From the NCBI GenBank assembly GCA_002350625.1, contig DEFE01000061.1, positions 1 through 18,027 of the forward strand: a stretch of 18,027 nucleotides of DNA, given 5' to 3'. The notes below the pieces were generated by a model, which ran no database searches, was not told the origin of the DNA, and saw nothing but the letters and a program-made list of their open reading frames with translations. Both the position numbers and the translations under genes were made by a program. How positions within the stretch are numbered: the first letter of the stretch is position 1; each line of letters starts with the position of its first letter. This stretch comes from Lachnospiraceae bacterium UBA2860. GTDB lineage: Bacteria; Bacillota; Clostridia; Lachnospirales; Lachnospiraceae. Positions 13,346-18,027 of the stretch are shown here, piece after piece.

Positions 13346-14416
13346 GTGAGGAAGGTATTAAAGGTCATGGGCATCATCATCGCGGTGCTTGCTCTTGCGG
13401 CAGCAATCTATGTGGCCTATGTCTTTACAAGCTACAACCGCATCGAGGACGGACAGGTTCTCCCGACAGGCGGGGATCCGACGGCGTCTGAAATCAATGT
13501 CCTTACCCCTTACCGCATCGTCACGCAGAATCTCGGCTTCGGCGCGTACACGCCTGACTTCACGTTCTTCATGGACGGCGGCAAGTCGTCCTGGGCGGCC
13601 AGCAAGGACTCCGTCATCGCGTGCATCGACGGCGCCGCGAAGGATATTGAGGCTCTTGACCCCGATTTCGTCCTCTTCCAGGAGGTCGATTTCGGCTCGA
13701 CGCGGAGCTATCGGGTCGATGAGCGGGCGCAGCTGGAGGCGGCATTTCCGGCGTATGCGAGCGTATTTGCAGTCAATTATCACTCCGCTTTCCTTATGTA
13801 CCCCTTCTATCAGCCGCACGGCGCGTCCCGCTCCGGGATCCTCACCTTGAGCCGCGCCGGCATCACAGGGGCCGTGCGCAGAAGCCTGCCGATCTCTACG
13901 TCCTTCAGCAAGCTCCTGGACCTTGACCGCTGCTACAGCGTGTCGCGTATTCCCGTGGACAACGGGAAGGAGCTTGTTCTCTACAACGTGCATTCCTCCG
14001 CGTACGGCGGCAGCGACGAAATCCGTACGGCGCAGATGACGATGCTGTTCACCGACATGCAGGAAGAATACGAAAATGGCAACTACTGCATCTGCGGCGG
14101 TGACTTCAACCACGACTTCACCGGTGATTCGACACAGCGCCTCAACACCGACGGCGATCATGAGCACGGCTGGGCGCAGCCCTTCCCGGAGGAACTGCTG
14201 CCGGGCTGCCTGCGCCGCTGCATGGACTATGACGACAAGGAGCTGATCCCGACCTGCCGGAACTGCGACGTCCCTTACGGGCCGGACTGCGAGGTCTTTG
14301 TCATGGACGGCTTCATCGTATCCGAGAACGTAAAATGCGAGGAGCTGCATAATATCGACGCGAAGTTCACCTATTCCGACCACAACCCTGTGGATATGAC
14401 ATTTTCGCTGCAGTAA
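13346..14416 (+). CDS. Membrane-anchored endonuclease/exonuclease/phosphatase family protein
   Basis: This 356-residue protein has one N-terminal membrane segment (about 6-27) that should place the catalytic domain outside the membrane. The EEP fold motifs appear in order: TQNLGFG (60-66), FQEVDF with catalytic glutamate E113, NVHSS with H216, GGDFNHD with D253 and N255, and SDHNPV with the catalytic pair D345-H346. All key residues are intact. Family members include DNases, sphingomyelinases and inositol-phosphate phosphatases; an extracytoplasmic phosphodiesterase or lipid phosphatase is plausible, but the substrate is unknown. Several cysteines lie between residues 248 and 331. The start is GTG at 13346 with AGAGGAG 8 bases upstream. 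The PfkB kinase gene follows 28 bases later. Confidence 0.85.
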   Translation: MRKVLKVMGIIIAVLALAAAIYVAYVFTSYNRIEDGQVLPTGGDPTASEINVLTPYRIVTQNLGFGAYTPDFTFFMDGGKSSWAASKDSVIACIDGAAKDIEALDPDFVLFQEVDFGSTRSYRVDERAQLEAAFPAYASVFAVNYHSAFLMYPFYQPHGASRSGILTLSRAGITGAVRRSLPISTSFSKLLDLDRCYSVSRIPVDNGKELVLYNVHSSAYGGSDEIRTAQMTMLFTDMQEEYENGNYCICGGDFNHDFTGDSTQRLNTDGDHEHGWAQPFPEELLPGCLRRCMDYDDKELIPTCRNCDVPYGPDCEVFVMDGFIVSENVKCEELHNIDAKFTYSDHNPVDMTFSLQ

Positions 14417-14444
14417 AACGCGCCATTCATAAGAGGACATAAGT

Positions 14445-15569
14445 ATGCAGACAAAGAAAGCGGTCGCGGCGGGACATATCTGCCTTGACATCACGCCCGT
14501 CTTCCCGAAAGGATCGGCGGGGACCGAGCTTAGCCATTTCCTCAGACCGGGCAAGCTGACGGAAGTGGAAGCGTCCGCGATCCACACGGGCGGTTCGGTG
14601 GCCAACACGGGCATTGCCATGAAAGTGCTCGGCGCCGACGTGCGTCTGATCGGCAAGGTGGGCGCGGACGCCTTCGGCGATATGATCCGCCACATCTTAG
14701 ATGAGTACGGGGCCGGCGGAGACCTCATCGTATCGGAAGGCGAGACGACGAGCTATACGATCGTCATCGCGCCGCCAGGGGTCGACCGCCTCTTCCTGCA
14801 CTGCCCGGGGGCCAACGACAGCTTCTCGGGAGAAGATATCCCGGCCGCCGCGCTTAACGACATAGCGCTGTTTCATTTCGGTTATCCGCCGCTCCTCAGG
14901 CGCATGCGCGAAAATGGCGGCGCCGAGCTTGTCCGCCTGCTGAAGGACGTCAAGGCGCAGGGCATCGCGACGAGCCTTGATCTGGCGGATGTCGATCCGG
15001 CCAGCGACGCGGGCAAGGTTGACTGGAAGCAGCTCCTTACCGATACGCTTCCCTATGTGGATTTCTTTGTCCCGAGCTACGAGGAGCTGTGCGGCATGCT
15101 CGACAAGCCGCGGCTTGCAGCGCTCAGGGCGCGCGCAGGTGACAGAGACCTGACGGATGTCCTTGACCCTGAAGATGATATCCGCCCGCTGGCGGAGATG
15201 TGCATCGCCATGGGGGCGAAGGCCGTTCTCTTAAAATGCGGGGCGCCGGGGATGTACCTCATCACTTCCACGGAGACGGACAAGATCGGCAGAAGGCTTG
15301 AACTTGACGCGGATGCATGGAGGGATTTTTCCAGGTTTGAAAGGAGCTTTAAAATTGACAGAGTCCTCTCCGGCACGGGAGCGGGAGATACGAGCATCGC
15401 GGCATTTCTGACCGCCGTTCTTGGCGGCTGCGGACCGGAAGAGGCGCTGCGGCTCGCGTCGGCGGAAGGCACGCTGTGCTGTACGGCTTACGACGCGGTG
15501 TCGGGGCTTCTGCCATTTTCGAAGGTGCGGGAAAAAATCAGCGCGGGCTGGGAGAAAGCGGCGCGTTGA
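14445..15569 (+). CDS. PfkB family carbohydrate kinase
   Basis: A ribokinase/fructokinase-type kinase of 374 residues. PfkB signature 1 is the GGSVANTGIAMKVLGADV stretch from residue 49. Signature 2 holds the anion hole and catalytic base in GTGAGDTSIAAF, with D315 as the base. The protein is about 60 residues longer than a standard ribokinase, and the extra part lies in the middle (around 220-255), rich in Arg, Asp and Leu. The substrate could be a sugar or a nucleoside; the sequence does not decide. AGAGGA precedes the ATG. It follows the endonuclease-family gene by 28 bases and precedes yhaM by 72, so co-transcription is likely, but no pathway link between these genes is evident. Confidence 0.88.
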   Translation: MQTKKAVAAGHICLDITPVFPKGSAGTELSHFLRPGKLTEVEASAIHTGGSVANTGIAMKVLGADVRLIGKVGADAFGDMIRHILDEYGAGGDLIVSEGETTSYTIVIAPPGVDRLFLHCPGANDSFSGEDIPAAALNDIALFHFGYPPLLRRMRENGGAELVRLLKDVKAQGIATSLDLADVDPASDAGKVDWKQLLTDTLPYVDFFVPSYEELCGMLDKPRLAALRARAGDRDLTDVLDPEDDIRPLAEMCIAMGAKAVLLKCGAPGMYLITSTETDKIGRRLELDADAWRDFSRFERSFKIDRVLSGTGAGDTSIAAFLTAVLGGCGPEEALRLASAEGTLCCTAYDAVSGLLPFSKVREKISAGWEKAAR

Positions 15570-15641
15570 CGAATAAGACCGCTTACGGTATGCTCGATAG
15601 GAAAAACGATCATAAAAGCAGGAGAAACGGAGAGACAGGAC

Positions 15642-16586
15642 GTGCGCTATATCAGTGAGCTGCACGAGGGAGGACGCATCCAGGACGTCTACCTCTGCAA
15701 GTATAAACAGTCGGCGGTGACAAAGAACGGCAAGAACTACGAGACGGTGACGCTGCAGGACCGGACAGGGCAGCTTGACGCCAAGATCTGGGACCCGACG
15801 TCCGACGCGATCGGCGAGTTTGAGGTGCTGGATTACATCTATGTCGCGGGCACGGTGAGCAGCTTCAACGGCTCGCTCCAGGCCTCGCTCAAGCAGGTGC
15901 GGAAGGCCGATCCCGGCGAGTACATTCCGGCTGATTATCTGCCGGTCTCGAAAAAGAATACAAGGGCGATGTATCAGGAGCTGCTCGATTTTGCGGGCGG
16001 CGTCACGAACCCCTATCTGTCGAAGCTGCTGAAGGCGTTCTTCATTGAGGACAAGGAATTCATCTCTTCCTTCGCCAAGCATTCGGCGGCGAAAACCGTG
16101 CACCACAGCTTTGTCGGCGGCCTGCTCGAGCACACGGTCTCGGTGACGCACTTTGCGGCATTTCTCGCGGACGCCTATCCGATCATCAACCGCGATCTCC
16201 TGATCACGGCGGCGCTCCTGCATGATATCGGGAAGACGAAGGAACTGTCCTTCTTCCCGATGAATGAGTACACGGACGACGGGCAGCTGCTCGGGCACAT
16301 TACGATCGGCGCCGAGATGATCCACGACAAGGCCTCTCAGATCGAGGGCTTTCCGGAGCTCCTCGAGACGAAGCTGAAGCACTGCATCCTCGCGCATCAC
16401 GGGGAATACGAGTTCGGATCACCGAAAAAACCCGCCATCATCGAGGCGCTGGCACTGAATCTGGCGGACAACGCGGACGCCAAGCTCGAGACGATGACGG
16501 AGGCACTCGAAAATGCCGGCTCCGAGGACTGGCTGGGCTTCAACCGTTTCTTCGACTCGAATCTCCGCAAGACAGGCGACTTATGA
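15642..16586 (+). CDS. yhaM: 3'-5' exoribonuclease YhaM family protein
   Basis: The protein has 314 residues, the same length as Bacillus subtilis YhaM as known to me. An N-terminal OB-fold nucleic-acid-binding domain occupies about 10-90 (YETVTLQDRTGQLDAKIWD). It is followed by an HD metal-dependent domain with H164 in LLEHTV, the HD pair H194-D195 in LLHDIGK, and later histidines in HITIGAEM and ILAHHGEYEFGSPKKP. YhaM degrades RNA from the 3' end in the cytosol and is characteristic of Bacillota. The start is GTG at 15642, with GGAGA about 8 bases upstream. The gene ends in a 4-base ATGA overlap with the methyltransferase gene, giving tight coupling of two RNA-metabolism genes. Confidence 0.93.
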   Translation: MRYISELHEGGRIQDVYLCKYKQSAVTKNGKNYETVTLQDRTGQLDAKIWDPTSDAIGEFEVLDYIYVAGTVSSFNGSLQASLKQVRKADPGEYIPADYLPVSKKNTRAMYQELLDFAGGVTNPYLSKLLKAFFIEDKEFISSFAKHSAAKTVHHSFVGGLLEHTVSVTHFAAFLADAYPIINRDLLITAALLHDIGKTKELSFFPMNEYTDDGQLLGHITIGAEMIHDKASQIEGFPELLETKLKHCILAHHGEYEFGSPKKPAIIEALALNLADNADAKLETMTEALENAGSEDWLGFNRFFDSNLRKTGDL

Positions 16587-18027
16587 ATAAGAACGAGATC
16601 GTTATCACAGAAATTACAGATTTTACGAGAGAAGGAGAGGGTATCGGCCGTGCAGGCGGCTATACCCTCTTTGTGAAAGACGCGGTCATCGGCGATACCG
16701 TGCGGGCGCGGATCACCCGGCCGAAAAAGAACTATGCCTATGCCCGGGTAGAGGAGATTCTTGTGCCCTCGCCGGACCGAATTCCGATGCGCTGCCCGGA
16801 GGGGAGGCGCTGCGGCGGCTGCCGCCTCGAGGCGTACAGATATGAAAAGCAGCTGGACTTTAAGCAGAAGCTCGTAGCGGACGCACTCACCCGCATCGGC
16901 GGCTTCCGGACGGTCATGGTGCCATCTGACGGTGCGGAGGCACATACCGGAGGTGCGGAAGCAAGCCCCGGCAGTGCGGACGACATTCTGCCTGTCCTGC
17001 CGGTCAGGGGGATGGCTGAGCCGTACCGCTACCGCAACAAAGCGCAGTATCCGGTCGCTTATGTGAAAGACGGGGACGGCCTCCGCGTCGAGGCCGGATT
17101 TTATGCGGGAAGAACCCATTCGCTCATTCCCGTGCGCGACTGCAAGCTGACACATGAAGTCAACGCCGACATCCTGCAGGTGTTTCTGACCTACATGAAA
17201 ACATACGGCGTAAGTGCTTACGACGAGGAGACGGGCAGCGGGCTTGTGCGGCACCTGCTCATCCGCGAAGGGTTCGTAAGCGGCGAGATCCTGATCTGCC
17301 CTGTGATCAACGGGGACGCATTGCCGCACGCGGAGAAGCTCGTCGAAACGCTGCGCGAGGTGCCGGGCGTCACAAGCATCTGCCTGAATCACAACACAAA
17401 GCGCGGCAATGCCATTCTCGGGGAAAAAACGTCCCCGCTCTTCGGCAATCCTTTTATTACGGACTCACTTGCCGGCCACACCTTCCGGATCTCCCCGCGC
17501 TCCTTCTATCAGGTGAATCCCGCGCAGACGGAGGTGCTCTATGGTGAGGCGCTGCGCGCTGCCCGGCTCACCGGGCAGGAGACAGTCTGTGATCTGTACT
17601 GCGGGATCGGGACGATCGCGCTTACGATGGCGCCGCACGCGCGGGAGGTCTTCGGCGTGGAGATTGTGCCGGACGCCGTGCGGGACGCGAAAGAAAACGC
17701 AGCACGAAACAGCATAGCAAATGCCTATTTCTACGAAGGCGCCGCGGAGAAGCTTTTCTCGGACGGATATCTGGCGCCCGGTGTCCCCTGCCCGAAGGCA
17801 GATGTCGTTGTGCTTGATCCGCCGCGGAAAGGCTGCGATCCGGCGCTGATCGAAGCAGTGCGGCACATGGCTCCTGAGCGGGTCGTCTATGTCAGCTGTG
17901 ATCCGGCGACGCTCGCCCGGGATCTAAGGCTTTTCGCAGAAAATGGCGCCGGAGCCGCGTACCGGCCGGTGTATGTGCAGCCGGTGGATATGTTTCCGCA
18001 AACAGTGCATGTCGAGACGGTCTGCTT
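16583..18027 (+). CDS. rlmD: 23S rRNA (uracil-5-)-methyltransferase, RlmD/RumA type (3' partial)
   Basis: The window ends after 481 complete codons, probably a few residues short of the stop. A TRAM RNA-binding domain covers about 1-60. Four iron-sulfur cysteines are placed as in RumA: C71, C77, C80 and C187. The methyltransferase domain has the SAM-binding DLYCGIG from D337, LDPPRKGCD with D412, and VSCDPATLARD with catalytic C439; the HVETVC end motif lies at the window edge. The enzyme makes 5-methyluridine in 23S rRNA. Bacillota often carry several paralogues (RlmCD, TrmFO-related activities), so the exact target uridine is uncertain. Residues about 115-134 form an Ala/Gly/Ser-rich insert with a GGTGCGGA repeat. 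The ATG overlaps the yhaM stop. Confidence 0.93.
   Translation, partial: MNKNEIVITEITDFTREGEGIGRAGGYTLFVKDAVIGDTVRARITRPKKNYAYARVEEILVPSPDRIPMRCPEGRRCGGCRLEAYRYEKQLDFKQKLVADALTRIGGFRTVMVPSDGAEAHTGGAEASPGSADDILPVLPVRGMAEPYRYRNKAQYPVAYVKDGDGLRVEAGFYAGRTHSLIPVRDCKLTHEVNADILQVFLTYMKTYGVSAYDEETGSGLVRHLLIREGFVSGEILICPVINGDALPHAEKLVETLREVPGVTSICLNHNTKRGNAILGEKTSPLFGNPFITDSLAGHTFRISPRSFYQVNPAQTEVLYGEALRAARLTGQETVCDLYCGIGTIALTMAPHAREVFGVEIVPDAVRDAKENAARNSIANAYFYEGAAEKLFSDGYLAPGVPCPKADVVVLDPPRKGCDPALIEAVRHMAPERVVYVSCDPATLARDLRLFAENGAGAAYRPVYVQPVDMFPQTVHVETVC

Noticed and set aside
13255..13491. 78-codon plus-strand frame across the NlpC/EEP gap
   Set aside because: It spans the terminator hairpin and overlaps the well-supported EEP gene in another frame.

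Overview
The window reads as a stretch of chromosome from a moderately GC-rich member of the Bacillota, probably a gut-type Clostridia. The pointers are a YhaM-type exoribonuclease (a Bacillota family), strong AGGAGG-type ribosome binding sites, hairpin terminators with UUCG loops, and a dispersed palindrome of a kind common in Clostridia. No gene gives a species-level assignment. There is no CRISPR array, insertion sequence or rRNA.

Left part (1-3290): after a short, AT-richer leader with two hairpins and no convincing gene, a single large gene (220-2883) encodes an apparent fusion of an Fut8/NodZ-like fucosyltransferase domain with a condensation/acyltransferase-superfamily domain. This is the least conventional gene here. 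It is followed by a UUCG terminator and then by a long inverted repeat that can fold in two mutually exclusive ways. A tRNA-Lys(CTT) gene on the minus strand points its 3' end towards this part, an arrangement often seen at genomic-island borders.

Middle left (3400-5720): an AI-2E/PerM-type membrane protein on the plus strand converges on a histidine phosphatase on the minus strand. The two share one hairpin, whose loop holds the first gene's stop codon.

Middle (5720-9690): a tightly coupled operon encodes a GluABCD-type ABC amino-acid importer: binding protein, two permeases and an ATPase, with 1-nt spacing or 4-nt overlaps. A class I amidotransferase-like gamma-glutamyl hydrolase follows at once, so uptake of glutamate-type or gamma-glutamyl compounds with intracellular release is a sensible reading.

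Middle right (9823-12150): a three-gene operon of nucleotidyltransferase, small cupin and NAD-dependent epimerase/dehydratase, with unknown product. It is bracketed by two copies of a palindrome that starts ACAGGGGACGG.

Right part (12300-18027): a secreted NlpC/P60 cell-wall hydrolase with its own good promoter is followed by a promoter-like site directly ahead of a branched terminator. Beyond these come a membrane-anchored endonuclease/exonuclease/phosphatase-family protein, a PfkB kinase, yhaM and an rlmD-like rRNA methyltransferase. The last gene runs off the window and lacks only its extreme C-terminus.
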